Positions 24,965 to 34,080 are shown, counted from the first letter of the stretch. The stretch: 43,512 nucleotides of DNA from Streptomyces phyllanthi (GCF_009377205.1 NZ_VJZE01000022.1:1-43512); one strand, 5' to 3'. The notes: generated by a model not told the origin, from the letters alone. Program-made: numbers and translations.

Positions 24965-25047
24965 TCCGGACCGGCCCGGCGGTTGACGGAACCCCGGCCG
25001 CCCGGATCGCCCGGCACATCACAGAGCGAGGAGAAGGGGAGCCCCCC

Positions 25048-25134
25048 ATGGCAGGAGCCCTGGCCGTCGAATCGGTCCGGAGCGGACTCGCGGCGACCGT
25101 CGGTGGTCGAAGAGGCGGTGGCCCGCATGCGTAG
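25048..25134 (+). CDS. Short leader ORF overlapping the next gene (28 aa)
   Basis: The ATG at 25048 has a strong GGAGAAGGGGAG site. It encodes MAGALAVESVRSGLAATVGG and stops at 25134, overlapping the ATG of the next gene (25127) by 8 bases. The downstream gene has no good ribosome site of its own, so translational coupling from this ORF is likely. Alternatively it is the true N-terminus with a frameshift just before the junction. Confidence 0.4.
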   Translation: MAGALAVESVRSGLAATVGGRRGGGPHA

Positions 25135-26437
25135 GTCCCTCCCGATGCCGGACGTGCCGGTCGCCATGGCCCTTCCCAGGACCGCGCTCGGTCTCGCCGG
25201 ACACCGGCGGCATGCCTGGCTCTGGATCGGGGCGGGCCTCAGCGCCGTCGTCATCGGGCTGGCAGTCGGTCCGAGCGCCGACGAAGCCGGTATCGGCTGG
25301 CTGAGCGACATGGCCGTCTTCTGCGTCGGAGGCGGGCCGGTCGCTGTCGCCGTCGGAGGGGCGACACTCGTCAACTGCCGCCGTATGCGGCGGGTTCTTG
25401 CCGCCCACCCGTGGACTGCCTGTGCCGCTGTTGGCATACCGCCTGGTCTGGGCTCGCCGCGCGTGGTGCTGCGTCACCCCGCGAGCGGCGATCTGATCCT
25501 GCTGACGGTGAGCACGGTGGCCCCGCGCTATCACCTGGCCAACCCCGACCCCGGTGGGGTGCTGTGGTGGTGCGGCGACCCGCGCACCGGAGGCGTCCTC
25601 GCACAACCGGGCGGAGAGGGGTTGCTGTGGGCCCGCCGCACTCGTACGGCGCGGACCCGCCGCAGCGACGTCCAGGCGGCAGAACAGCAGGGACTCATGG
25701 ACCGGCCCAGCCCCGTGCAGCCACAGACCCCTGCCGGTGACATGGCCGGTCACGGCAAGGCCCTTGATCTTTCGTACGCGGCCATGGTGGAACCAGCCGC
25801 CCGTCGCGGCTTCCCGGGCCCGGACGGGGCGTCGCCGCCGCACGCCCCTGACATCCGTGTGCTGCCGCCGTGGTGGCGGGTTCGCGCCCTGCTGGAGGTC
25901 TCACAGCTCTGGCCGACCGCGGTCAACGCGGCCTTCGCTGTGGCGATGCTGCTGACGTGGTGGCTCCTGGCCAGGGACGCCGAAATCGACGTGCCCTTGA
26001 TCCTCGCGGCTCTCTCGGCGTTCAACGCCCTGCGGTTCGGTCGCCGGGCGGTCCACGGCGTACCCGCGGTGAAGGCCCTGGTGCGGGCCGCGCGTGCTCC
26101 TGTTCCCGTCCCCAGGCGCTACGTTCTGTTGCCCGGCCTGGACGACGGGCTGGTCCTGGTGTTCTTCCCGGCCCACGGCGGCCCGGACGACCTGCCGGAA
26201 GCCGCCATGGAGGTCAATCCGCCGGGCACGTCCAAACACCCCTGGCGAGGCATGCCGCCCCAGGTGGGCATCGCCGACCTGCGCGGTTGGCTCGACGACG
26301 GCCCGACCGTCGTCCCGTGGATCGAGGGCCGCCCTCTGTGGCCGCGCCACCGGTACGAGACCGTGAACCTCAACGACCAGCAGGACAGGGAGTACTTCGC
26401 AGCCCTGGTGGGGGGCGCGAGCGCGCAGGTGCGATGA
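25127..26437 (+). CDS. Hypothetical membrane protein (436 aa)
   Basis: A two-part protein. One helix pair lies near the N-terminus (HAWLWIGAGLSAVVIGLAVG and WLSDMAVFCVGGGPVAVAVGGATLV) and another near the middle (LWPTAVNAAFAVAMLLTWWLLA and LILAALSAFNALRFG). Each is followed by a soluble beta-rich domain (for example HPASGDLILLTVSTVAPRYHL...GVLWWCGDPRTGGV; RYVLLPGLDDGLVLVFFPAHGG). The two halves look like a diverged internal duplication: membrane pair plus soluble domain. No known domain is recognised. The start is uncertain; a GTG at 25103 is possible. Confidence 0.65.
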   Translation: MRRSLPMPDVPVAMALPRTALGLAGHRRHAWLWIGAGLSAVVIGLAVGPSADEAGIGWLSDMAVFCVGGGPVAVAVGGATLVNCRRMRRVLAAHPWTACAAVGIPPGLGSPRVVLRHPASGDLILLTVSTVAPRYHLANPDPGGVLWWCGDPRTGGVLAQPGGEGLLWARRTRTARTRRSDVQAAEQQGLMDRPSPVQPQTPAGDMAGHGKALDLSYAAMVEPAARRGFPGPDGASPPHAPDIRVLPPWWRVRALLEVSQLWPTAVNAAFAVAMLLTWWLLARDAEIDVPLILAALSAFNALRFGRRAVHGVPAVKALVRAARAPVPVPRRYVLLPGLDDGLVLVFFPAHGGPDDLPEAAMEVNPPGTSKHPWRGMPPQVGIADLRGWLDDGPTVVPWIEGRPLWPRHRYETVNLNDQQDREYFAALVGGASAQVR

Positions 26438-26439
26438 CT

Positions 26440-26583
26440 CGGCCCGGTCAGGACGTTCACACTCGCTGCGACCAGGACCGGCAGGGCGGGCAGCGACTGT
26501 CCCGCCGGCGTGCGCGCCCCGTCGACGGCGTCGTCGTCCGTGGTCACGAAGGGGTAGGGCTCGGCGAGATCCCGTGCGCGCAT
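26440..26583 (-). pseudogene. CBS-domain protein, N-terminal remnant
   Basis: The minus-strand ATG at 26583 follows GAGGAGGA and reads MRARDLAEPYPFVTTDDDAVDGARTPAGQSLPALPVLV, the beginning of the small CBS-pair proteins that precede cation transporters in Streptomyces. After ~45 residues similarity is lost and the frame runs antisense into the gene at 25127-26437. It starts 12 bases after the nhaA stop, so it was once the second gene of that operon. Confidence 0.65.
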
Positions 26584-26594
26584 GGGGGTCCTCC

Positions 26595-27552
26595 TCAGCC
26601 GTCGCCCGTGGCGCTGCCGCGTCCGGGGCTGGTCCGCTGGTAGATGTCGGGGATGCCGTCGGCGTCCTCATCCCGCGTCTCCTCCTCCCACAGGCGGCGG
26701 TAGATCCCGTTGCGGCGCTTGATCAGCAGCGCTGCCAGGGTCGCGGCGATCAGCGAGCCGAGGAGCACGGCGGCCTTGATGTGCTCGGCATCGGCCGGGT
26801 CGGGGAAGGCGAGTTCTCCGATCAGCAGGGCGACGGTGAACCCGATTCCGGCGAGCACCGCCAGGGCGAACACGTCGGCCCAGGCCAGGTCGGGGTTGAG
26901 GCGGGCCCGGGTGAAGCGCGCGGCGAGGTAGGTGCCCGCGAAGATGCCGAAGGTCTTTCCGGTGACCAGGCCCAGCACCACGCCGAGCGGCTCCGGCTGG
27001 GTGAACACCTCACCCAGCGACGCGGCGGAGACTGCGACGCCTGCGGCGAAGAGAGCGAAGAGCGGAACCGCGACTCCTGCCGAGACCGGGTGCAGCAGAT
27101 GGGAGGTCCGCTCGGCAGGGGAGGCGTCCTCGCCCTTGTCACGGGTGGTGCGCAGGATCAGACCCATGGCCACCCCGGCGACGGTGGCGTGGACGCCCCC
27201 GTTGTACATCAGGGCCCAGATGGCGATGCCGAGAGGTACGTACCACCACCAGCCGCGCACGCGGTACCGCTGGAGTACGTAGAAGACGACCAGCCCGGCG
27301 AGGGCTCCGCCGAGGGCGGCGACATTCAGATCACTGGTGAAGAAGACCGCGATGACGAGGATCGCACCGAGGTCGTCGACGACGGCGAGGGTGAGCAGAA
27401 AGGCGCGGAGGGCGGACGGTAGATGGGTGCTGAGGACGGCCAGCACCGCGAGGGCGAAGGCGATGTCGGTGGCCATGGGCACGGCCCAGCCCTCCAGGCT
27501 GCCCCCGCCGACGGTGACGGTGGCGGCGTACACCACGGCCGGCACCACGTCA
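26595..27552 (-). pseudogene. nhaA: NhaA Na+/H+ antiporter, 5'-truncated
   Basis: From about 27552 downward the frame encodes VVPAVVYAATVTVGGGSLEGWAVPMATDIAFALAVLAVL, then the unwound-helix region LTLAVVDDLGAILVIAVFF with the adjacent Asp pair needed for Na+/H+ exchange, and on to the C-terminus (RNGIYRRLWEEETRDEDADGIPD). The first four or so helices of a normal NhaA are missing: at ~27550 the gene meets, head to head, a TrkH tail reading the other way. No start codon belongs to it. The remaining part is well conserved, so the loss appears recent. Confidence 0.85.
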
Positions 27553-27629
27553 CCCTGGTTTCGGCGCTGGCCCTGCGCGAGCGCGTCCGCCGCTACGAAC
27601 CGCCCGAGGAGCGACCCGCCATTGGTTAA
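27545..27629 (+). pseudogene. TrkH/KtrB potassium transporter, C-terminal tail
   Basis: About 28 codons reading HVTLVSALALRERVRRYEPPEERPAIG then stop. LALRER..R.E.PEERP.IG is the usual end of actinomycete TrkH-type transporters, and a trkA-type gene follows with an 8-base overlap, as in intact ktr/trk pairs. The whole membrane body is gone; the junction with nhaA is at ~27545-27555. Confidence 0.65.
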
Positions 27630-28343
27630 CCACCTGCACTCCCTGCGCCGACGCCGCCGCAAGCGCCTCGCCGACCAGCCCACCAAGCCCGCCGGAGACC
27701 AGCGGGTCGCGGTGATCGGCCTCGGCCGTTTCGGCAGCTCGTTGGCCAACGAGCTGATGCACCGCGGCTGGGACGTCCTCGGCATCGACAGCGACGCCCG
27801 CCTCGTGCAGAGGCACAGCGACGGCCTGCCCACTCGGCGGTCGCCGACTGCACCGACCCCGAGGTGCTGCACCAGCTCGGCGTCCACGAGTTCACCAGCG
27901 CTGTCGTCGGCATCGGTACCGACATCGAGGCGAGCATCCTGGTCAGCTCCAACCTGCTGGAGGCGGAGGTGCCCAACATCTGGGCCAAGGCCATCAGCCG
28001 CCAGCACGGCCAGATCCTCGAGCGCCTAGGCGTCCACCACGTCGTCCTGCCCGAGCATGAGATGGGTGAGCGTGTAGCCCACCTGGTCACCGGACGGATG
28101 CTGGACTTCATCGAGTTCGACGACGACTACGCCCTGGTGAAGACCGTGGCCCCGGACATCGCCACCGGCGTCCCGCTCGCCCGGAGTCAGGTTCGCAGCA
28201 CGTACGGGGTCACGGTCGTCGGCATCAAACGCCCCGGCGAGGACTTCACGTACGCCACCGCCGAAACGGTCGTCCAGAAGGGCGACGTCATCGTGGTCAC
28301 GGGCAAGACCCACGCGGTGGAGACCTTCGCCGAGCTCAGCTGA
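27622..28343 (+). pseudogene. TrkA/KtrA-type potassium uptake regulator, single frameshift
   Basis: From the TTG at 27622 (VNHLHSLRRRRRKRLA) the frame gives the Rossmann nucleotide-binding start QRVAVIGLGRFGSSLANELMHRGWDVLGIDSDARLVQRHSDGL. At ~27828 one base appears to be missing; the following sequence is in another frame: HSAVADCTDPEVLHQLGVHEFTSAVVGIGTDIEASILVSSNLLE... and a TrkA_C domain (TYGVTVVGIKRPGEDFTYATAETVVQKGDVIVVTG). It would be a complete ~240-residue RCK protein if the base were restored. Its membrane partner is reduced to a tail, so it is probably inactive in any case. Confidence 0.8.
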
Positions 28344-28486
28344 GGCGCGCGAGACAGGGGGCGACCGAGGCTGCCGGAACGGTCCCGCAGGCCGGAGGCC
28401 CGGCGCGACGGGGCTGCGCGGGGTGTTGTGCCCCCTCCAGGGGTGGGCGGCAGGAGACGGTCGCGTGCGGCTGGCGCGGGGCGGGG

Positions 28487-28544
28487 CGTATGGACCGCGT
28501 CAAAGGTCAGCACATCGCCGTATGGAGGGCGTCAAGGGCTGCTG
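28487..28544. promoter_or_regulatory. Imperfect direct repeat upstream of the kdp operon
   Basis: Two ~26-base copies starting CGTATGGA (28487 and 28519), each with GCGTCAA at the same offset, 32 bases apart (about three turns). Lying 80-140 bases before the first kdp ORF, this is a good candidate for KdpE binding sites. Confidence 0.45.
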
Positions 28545-28623
28545 ACGCCGAGAGCCCGGACGGGTTTCCTGAGGTGGTCCGAATCCTCTCGGGGATTTCC
28601 CGCACCTCATCCAGGAGCTTGCG

Positions 28624-28707
28624 ATGGCCGACGTGGCCTTCGTCATCACCACGATCGCGGTGTTCGCAGTGGTGGTCCTCGTCGCCAAGGGGGTGGCGAA
28701 GCTGTGA
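28624..28707 (+). CDS. Kdp-linked small membrane peptide (27 aa)
   Basis: The ATG at 28624 (CCAGGAG upstream) encodes MADVAFVITTIAVFAVVVLVAKGVAKL, a single membrane helix with a basic end. Its stop overlaps the kdpF GTG (GTGA at 28704-28707), tying it to the operon. It is distinct from KdpF, which follows. To my memory a similar peptide precedes kdpF in other Streptomyces; its role is unknown, perhaps stabilising the complex as KdpF does. Confidence 0.7.
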   Translation: MADVAFVITTIAVFAVVVLVAKGVAKL

Positions 28708-28793
28708 CCGCCGAGAACATCGTCGGACTGGTCGTGGCGGTCGCCCTGCTGGGCTACCTCGTCCTCGCCCTGATCTTCCCGGAGAGGTTCTGA
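28704..28793 (+). CDS. kdpF: K+-transporting ATPase subunit F
   Basis: A 29-residue peptide MTAENIVGLVVAVALLGYLVLALIFPERF: the single-helix KdpF with the conserved LLGYLVLALIFPERF end. It is known to stabilise the KdpFABC complex in the membrane. The GTG overlaps the preceding peptide's stop. kdpA begins 8 bases after its stop. Confidence 0.9.
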   Translation: MTAENIVGLVVAVALLGYLVLALIFPERF

Positions 28794-28801
28794 GTACGCC
28801 G

Positions 28802-30502
28802 ATGAGTCCCGTACTTGCCGACCTGCTCCTTGTCGTCGCGCTGATCGGTGCGCTCGCGCTGGTGCACCGCCCGTTCGGCGACTACATGGCCGCCGTCTAC
28901 TCTTCCGAGCGGCACCTGCGCGTCGAGAAGTGGATCTACCGAGCCGTGGGTGCCAACCCGGACGCGGAGATGCGCTGGCCCGCCTACCTGCGCGGTGTGC
29001 TGGCCTTCTCCGCGGTGAGCGTGCTGTTCCTGTACCTGCTTCAGCGGGTGCAGGACAAGCTGCCGCTGTCACTCGGCTTCGAGCCGATCAGCACGGACCA
29101 GGCGTTCAACACGGCCGTGTCGTTCGTGTCCAACACCAACTGGCAGTCGTACTCGGGTGAGACGGCGATGAGCCACGTCACCCAGACCGCCGGTCTGGCC
29201 GTGCAGAACTTCGTCTCCGCGGCCGTCGGCATCGCCGTCGCCGTGGCGCTCGTGCGCGGCTTCGCCCTCCCCCACTCTCGGCTCCGCTCGAGCGGGGGGA
29301 CCCCCATCCGCACCGGGGACCTGGGAAACTTCTGGACCGACCTGGTGCGCGGCACCGTCCGCATCCTGATCCCGATCTCCGTGGTCGCGGCCGTGCTGCT
29401 GATCGCCGCCGGTGCCATCCAGAACTTCGGCGACATCCACACCATCACCACCCTCACCGGTGACAAGCAGGCCATCAGCCCCGGCGCCGTGGCCTCGCAG
29501 GAGGCCATCAAGGATGTCGGCACCAACGGAGGCGGTTTCTTCAACGCCAACTCCGCCCACCCGTTCGAGAACCCGGGCGGCTTCACCAACCTGCTGGAGA
29601 TCTTCCTGCTGCTGGTGATCCCGTTCTCACTGCCGCGCACCTTCGGCAAGATGGTCGGCAACGTCAAGCAGGGCTACGCCGTCGTCGCCGCCATGGGGAT
29701 CATCTGGCTCCTCGCCGTGGTCGCGGTGACCTGGGTCGAGTACGCCCACCCGGGTGCCGCCTCACAGATCGCCGGCGGTTCGATGGAGGGCAAGGAACAG
29801 CGCTTCGGCGAGGGCCCGTCATCGCTGTTCGCCGTGTCGACGACCATGACCTCGACCGGGTCGGTCAACTCCTTCCACGACTCCTACCAGGGCCTGTCGG
29901 GAGGCGTTCTGCTGCTCGGCATGATGATCGGTGAGATCGCGCCCGGCGGTGTCGGCTCCGGCCTCTACGGCATGCTGATCATGGCGATCATCGCCGTCTT
30001 CATCGCCGGACTGATGGTCGGCCGTACGCCCGAGTACCTGGGCAGGAAGATCGGCACCCGAGAGATCAAACTGGCCGCCTGCTACATCCTCGTCACCCCG
30101 GCGCTGGTCCTGACCGGCACCGCGGTGGCCATGGCCCTGCCGGACGGCAAGGACGCCATGACCAACATGGGCGCCCACGGTTTCTCCGAGGTCCTGTATG
30201 CCTACACGTCCGCGTCCAACAACAACGGCTCCGCGTTCGCGGGCTTCGGTGCCGACACGGAGTTCTTCAACACGACGCTGGGCCTGTGCATGGCGCTGGG
30301 CCGGTTCGTGCCCATGGTGTTCGTGCTGGCGCTGGCCGGCTCGCTCGCCGAGCAGAAGCCCGTCCCGGCCACGGCGGGCACGCTGCGCACCGAGAAGCCG
30401 CTGTTCACCGGGCTGCTGGTGGGCGCGATCCTGATCATCACCGGTCTGACGTTCTTCCCGGCCCTCGCCCTGGGCCCGCTCGCGGAGGGGCTGGCGGCAT
30501 GA
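28802..30502 (+). CDS. kdpA: K+-transporting ATPase subunit A (potassium channel subunit)
   Basis: A 566-residue membrane protein with ~10 helices and the four filter-like loops, for example [21 protein letters not shown] and [14 protein letters not shown]. It binds and conducts K+ within KdpFABC. The ATG at 28802 starts [24 protein letters not shown] and removes the spurious longer frame that would begin at 28490. Odd feature: residues ~155-169 ([14 protein letters not shown]) are encoded by a dispersed Streptomyces repeat inserted in frame (29266-29308) between RGFA and RTGDLGNFW. The stop overlaps kdpB (ATGA). Confidence 0.95.
   Translation: MSPVLADLLLVVALIGALALVHRPFGDYMAAVYSSERHLRVEKWIYRAVGANPDAEMRWPAYLRGVLAFSAVSVLFLYLLQRVQDKLPLSLGFEPISTDQAFNTAVSFVSNTNWQSYSGETAMSHVTQTAGLAVQNFVSAAVGIAVAVALVRGFALPHSRLRSSGGTPIRTGDLGNFWTDLVRGTVRILIPISVVAAVLLIAAGAIQNFGDIHTITTLTGDKQAISPGAVASQEAIKDVGTNGGGFFNANSAHPFENPGGFTNLLEIFLLLVIPFSLPRTFGKMVGNVKQGYAVVAAMGIIWLLAVVAVTWVEYAHPGAASQIAGGSMEGKEQRFGEGPSSLFAVSTTMTSTGSVNSFHDSYQGLSGGVLLLGMMIGEIAPGGVGSGLYGMLIMAIIAVFIAGLMVGRTPEYLGRKIGTREIKLAACYILVTPALVLTGTAVAMALPDGKDAMTNMGAHGFSEVLYAYTSASNNNGSAFAGFGADTEFFNTTLGLCMALGRFVPMVFVLALAGSLAEQKPVPATAGTLRTEKPLFTGLLVGAILIITGLTFFPALALGPLAEGLAA
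29266..29308. repeat. Streptomyces-type short dispersed inverted repeat inside kdpA
   Basis: About 43 bases of the familiar form CCCCCACTCTCGGC..GCTCGAG..GGGGGGACCCCC. It is palindromic around the TCGAG core region and normally found between genes in Streptomyces. Here it adds ~14 codons to kdpA without breaking the frame. Confidence 0.75.
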
Positions 30503-32637
30503 CCACCGACACCAGGAAGCACGAGGACCCGATGCCCACGGCCCTCCAGAGCCGAGCGCCGCACCAGGACGTACCGACCGGGCACAGGCCGTCCGAGGGT
30601 CGCGTCGGCGCCGGCCTGTTCGACCCCGGGCAGCTGGTCACGTCCTTGCCGGACGCCTTCCGCAAGCTCGACCCGCGGGTGATGGTCAAGTCGCCCGTGA
30701 TGTTCGTCGTGCTGGTCGGCTCGGTGGTCACCACCGCGCTGGCGGTCAAGGACCCGGGGGACTGGTTCGGCTGGGTGATCGCCGCATGGCTGTGGCTGAC
30801 CGTTGTCTTCGCCAACCTGGCGGAGGCGGTTGCCGAGGGCCGCGGCAAGGCGCAGGCCGACACCCTGCGCAAGGCCAAGACCGACACGGTCGCGCGCCGG
30901 ATCACCGGGGACTCCGAAGAGCGTGTTCCCGGCACCGAGCTGCGGATCGGCGACATGGTCGTCTGCGAGGCGGGCGACATCATCTCCGGCGACGGTGACG
31001 TCGTCGAGGGCGTCGCGAGCGTCGACGAGTCGGCCATCACCGGTGAGTCGGCGCCGGTGATCCGCGAGTCGGGGGGTGACCGAAGCGCCGTGACCGGCGG
31101 TACGAAGGTGCTGTCCGACCGGATCGTCATCAAGATCACCACGAAGCCCGGCGAGACCTTCATCGACCGGATGATCAACCTGGTCGAGGGTGCGGCCCGG
31201 CAGAAGACGCCGAACGAGATCGCGCTGAACATCCTGCTCGCCTCGCTGACGATCGTCTTCCTCCTCGCGGTCGTGACGCTGAAGCCCTTCGCGATCTATG
31301 CGGGCGCCGACAAGCAGACCTCGATGATCGTGCTCACCGCGTTGCTGGTCTGCCTGATCCCCACCACCATCGGTGCGCTGCTGTCGGCGATCGGTATCGC
31401 GGGCATGGACCGGCTGGTGCAGCGCAATGTGCTCGCCATGTCCGGACGTGCGGTCGAGGCCGCCGGTGACGTCTCCACGCTGCTGCTCGACAAGACCGGC
31501 ACCATCACGCTCGGCAACCGGCAGGCCGCCGAGTTCGTGCCGGTACGCGGTGTGACGGCCGCCGAGGTCGCCGACGCCGCCCAGCTGTCGTCGCTGGCCG
31601 ACGAGACACCCGAGGGCCGCTCCATCGTCGTACTGGCGAAGGAGGAGTACGGGCTGCGCGAGCGGCACCAGGGCGAGCTGGCGCACGCCGAGTGGATCGC
31701 CTTCACCGCCCAGACCCGGATGTCGGGTGTGGACGTCGACGGGCGCAAGGTCCGCAAGGGTGCGGCCGGTTCGGTCATCGCCTGGGTACGGGAGCAGGGC
31801 GGCACCGTGTCCGAGGACGCCGACGGCATCGCCGACCGGATCTCCGAGGCGGGCGGCACCCCGCTGCTGGTCGCCGTCCAGGACGACCGGGGCGTCCGCG
31901 TCCTGGGCGTCATCCACCTCAAGGACGTCGTCAAGGACGGCATGCGGGAGCGGTTCGAGGAGCTGCGCCGCATGGGCATCAGGACGATCATGATCACGGG
32001 CGACAATCCGCTCACCGCCAAGGCGATCGCTGACGAGGCCGGGGTCGACGACTTCCTCGCGGAGGCCACGCCCGAGGACAAGATGGCGCTGATCAAGCGG
32101 GAGCAGGCGGGCGGCAAGCTGGTCGCGATGACCGGCGACGGCACGAACGACGCCCCGGCCCTGGCACAGGCGGACGTCGGCGTGGCGATGAACACCGGTA
32201 CGTCGGCCGCCAAGGAGGCCGGCAACATGGTCGACCTCGACTCCAACCCGACCAAGCTCATCGAGATCGTCGAGATCGGCAAGCAACTCCTCATCACCCG
32301 GGGCGCGTTGACGACCTTCTCCATCGCCAACGACGTCGCGAAGTACTTCGCGATCATCCCGGCCATGTTCGCCGTCGCCTACCCGTCCCTCGACAAGCTC
32401 AACATCATGGGCCTGGCGAGCCCTGAGTCGGCGATCCTGTCCGCCGTCGTCTTCAACGCACTGATCATCATCGCGCTCGTACCGCTCGCCCTGCGCGGCG
32501 TGCAGTACCGGCCGATGAGCGCGGACCGGATGCTCCGCCGCAATCTCGGCATCTACGGACTGGGCGGGCTCATCGCCCCGTTCATCGGCATCAAGCTCAT
32601 CGACGTACTCATCTCGCTGATCCCCGGGATCGGGTGA
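30499..32637 (+). CDS. kdpB: K+-transporting ATPase subunit B (P-type ATPase)
   Basis: The 712-residue catalytic subunit. TGES lies at residues 181-184 (actuator loop), the phosphorylation motif DKTGT begins at Asp331, KGAAGS marks the nucleotide-binding domain and GDGTNDAP begins at 546. Seven membrane helices surround these domains. ATP hydrolysis here drives K+ uptake through KdpA. The N-terminus is somewhat longer than in enteric KdpB and rich in polar residues (first ~50). The ATG overlaps the kdpA stop and the stop overlaps the kdpC GTG, so translation is coupled through A-B-C. Confidence 0.97.
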   Translation: MTTDTRKHEDPMPTALQSRAPHQDVPTGHRPSEGRVGAGLFDPGQLVTSLPDAFRKLDPRVMVKSPVMFVVLVGSVVTTALAVKDPGDWFGWVIAAWLWLTVVFANLAEAVAEGRGKAQADTLRKAKTDTVARRITGDSEERVPGTELRIGDMVVCEAGDIISGDGDVVEGVASVDESAITGESAPVIRESGGDRSAVTGGTKVLSDRIVIKITTKPGETFIDRMINLVEGAARQKTPNEIALNILLASLTIVFLLAVVTLKPFAIYAGADKQTSMIVLTALLVCLIPTTIGALLSAIGIAGMDRLVQRNVLAMSGRAVEAAGDVSTLLLDKTGTITLGNRQAAEFVPVRGVTAAEVADAAQLSSLADETPEGRSIVVLAKEEYGLRERHQGELAHAEWIAFTAQTRMSGVDVDGRKVRKGAAGSVIAWVREQGGTVSEDADGIADRISEAGGTPLLVAVQDDRGVRVLGVIHLKDVVKDGMRERFEELRRMGIRTIMITGDNPLTAKAIADEAGVDDFLAEATPEDKMALIKREQAGGKLVAMTGDGTNDAPALAQADVGVAMNTGTSAAKEAGNMVDLDSNPTKLIEIVEIGKQLLITRGALTTFSIANDVAKYFAIIPAMFAVAYPSLDKLNIMGLASPESAILSAVVFNALIIIALVPLALRGVQYRPMSADRMLRRNLGIYGLGGLIAPFIGIKLIDVLISLIPGIG

Positions 32638-33254
32638 AGGACATGAACACTTCTGTGGTGAACACCGCGCGGATGCTCTGGGCGGCCCTGCGCATGCTGC
32701 TCGTCCTCACCGTGGTGACCGGCATCCTCTACCCGCTGGCTGTGACCGGCATCGGACAACTGGCCTTCCATGACAAGGCCAACGGCTCGATGGTGAAGGT
32801 GGACGGCAACGAGGTCGGCTCGAGACTGATCGGCCAGAGCTGGAACATCAAGGGCACGGACAAGCCGGACCCGAAGTGGTTCCAGGGCCGTCCCTCCAAC
32901 AGCGGCTACGACCCGCTGGCCACCGGCTCCAGCCAGCTCAGCGCCGACAACCCGAACCTCGTCAGGGACGTGAAGGAGGCCAAGAAGCAGGTCGCCCGGT
33001 TCAACGGCGTGCCCGAGTCCGAGGTGCCTGCCGACGCGGTCACCGGCTCCGCCTCCGCCATCGACCCGGACATCTCCCCCCAGTACGCGGACATCCAGGT
33101 CAGGCGGGTCGCCGAGGCCAACGGGCTGCCCGTCGCCCAGGTGGCCGAGCTGGTCAAGGAGCACACGCGGGCCCGTACGCTCGGCTTCCTGGACCAGCCG
33201 CGCGTCAACGTCCTCGAACTCAACATCGCACTCAGGGAACTGGCCACGAACTGA
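32634..33254 (+). CDS. kdpC: K+-transporting ATPase subunit C
   Basis: 206 residues: one N-terminal membrane helix ([32 protein letters not shown]), then the KdpC soluble domain with the conserved stretch LIGQSWN...KWFQGRPS and the C-terminal [21 protein letters not shown] and [17 protein letters not shown] motifs. It stabilises ATP binding in the complex. The GTG at 32634 overlaps the kdpB stop; an ATG at 32643 is an equally reasonable start. The stop overlaps a short ORF (TGATG). Confidence 0.95.
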   Translation: MKDMNTSVVNTARMLWAALRMLLVLTVVTGILYPLAVTGIGQLAFHDKANGSMVKVDGNEVGSRLIGQSWNIKGTDKPDPKWFQGRPSNSGYDPLATGSSQLSADNPNLVRDVKEAKKQVARFNGVPESEVPADAVTGSASAIDPDISPQYADIQVRRVAEANGLPVAQVAELVKEHTRARTLGFLDQPRVNVLELNIALRELATN

Positions 33255-33379
33255 TGGCCTCGGCAGGAAGGGCCGCGACCGAGGGCGGGCGGGCCGGGAG
33301 CCCGCGGCCCCCAAGCCCCCGGCGCGGCTTCGAACGCCTGACCCCGTCCGCCGAAGACAGGAAGGCCGCACGCCGATGA
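33254..33379 (+). CDS. Short coupling ORF between kdpC and kdpE (41 aa)
   Basis: The ATG at 33254 shares a base with the kdpC stop (TGATG) and its own TGA at 33377-33379 overlaps the kdpE ATG (ATGA). It encodes a Pro/Arg/Gly-rich peptide ([22 protein letters not shown]...) of no known family. The perfect end fit suggests it transmits translation from kdpC to kdpE, whatever the peptide itself does. Confidence 0.4.
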   Translation: MASAGRAATEGGRAGSPRPPSPRRGFERLTPSAEDRKAARR

Positions 33380-34059
33380 CCCGGGTGCTGGTGGTGGAGG
33401 ACGATCCACAGCTCGTACGAGCCCTTGTGATCAACATGCAGGCCCGGCAGTACGGAGTGGACGCGGCGCCCGACGGCACCACGGCCCTGCGCCTCGCCGC
33501 CGCTCGCCGGCCCGACGTGGTCCTTCTCGACCTCGGTCTGCCCGACATGGACGGGGTCGAGGTGATCAAGGCGCTCCGCGGCTGGACCAGGACGCCCATC
33601 CTCGTCCTCTCCGCCCGCCGGGCCTCCGAGGAGAAGGTCGCCGCTCTGGACGCAGGCGCTGACGACTACATCACCAAGCCGTTCAGCATGGACGAGTTGC
33701 TCGCCCGGCTGCGCGCCGCCGTCCGCCGCACCGAGACCGTGCCACTGGCTCCCGAGACGACCCTGGTCCGCACGGGCGACTTCACCATCGACCTGCTGGC
33801 CAAGAAGGCCGGCCGTGACGGCCGTGACATCCGGCTGACCCCGACGGAGTGGCACCTGCTGGAGATCCTGGTCACCAACCCCGGCCGCCTGGTCACGCAG
33901 AGGCAGCTCCTCCAAGAGGTCTGGGGCCCCGCATACGCCACCAAGACGAATTACCTTCGGGTGTACATGGCCCAGCTCAGGCGCAAACTCGAGACGGACC
34001 CCGCTCACCCCCGCTACCTGATCACCGAGCCGGGCATGGGCTACCGCTTCGAGACCTGA
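33376..34059 (+). CDS. kdpE: Response regulator KdpE
   Basis: A 227-residue OmpR/PhoB-type regulator: receiver domain with the acidic pair VVEDD and the phosphoacceptor Asp52 (VVLLDLGLPDMDG), Thr/Ser and Lys switch residues (LVLSARR; ITKPFSMDELLARL), then a winged helix (TPTEWHLLEILVTNPGRLVTQRQLLQEVWG...NYLRVYMAQLRRKLE). It activates kdp genes when phosphorylated by KdpD. Here the regulator gene comes before the sensor gene. The repeat at 28487-28544 is a possible target. Confidence 0.95.
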   Translation: MTRVLVVEDDPQLVRALVINMQARQYGVDAAPDGTTALRLAAARRPDVVLLDLGLPDMDGVEVIKALRGWTRTPILVLSARRASEEKVAALDAGADDYITKPFSMDELLARLRAAVRRTETVPLAPETTLVRTGDFTIDLLAKKAGRDGRDIRLTPTEWHLLEILVTNPGRLVTQRQLLQEVWGPAYATKTNYLRVYMAQLRRKLETDPAHPRYLITEPGMGYRFET

Positions 34060-34080
34060 GCCGACTGGCGACCCGCCTCA

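Noticed and set aside
28490..28801. Upstream extension of the kdpA frame by 104 codons.
   Set aside because: It overlaps kdpF and the small peptide gene, and KdpA homologues start at the ATG at 28802.
30202..32286. Long minus-strand frame (694 codons) opposite kdpA and kdpB.
   Set aside because: Mirror frame of a highly conserved P-type ATPase gene; low-complexity translation.
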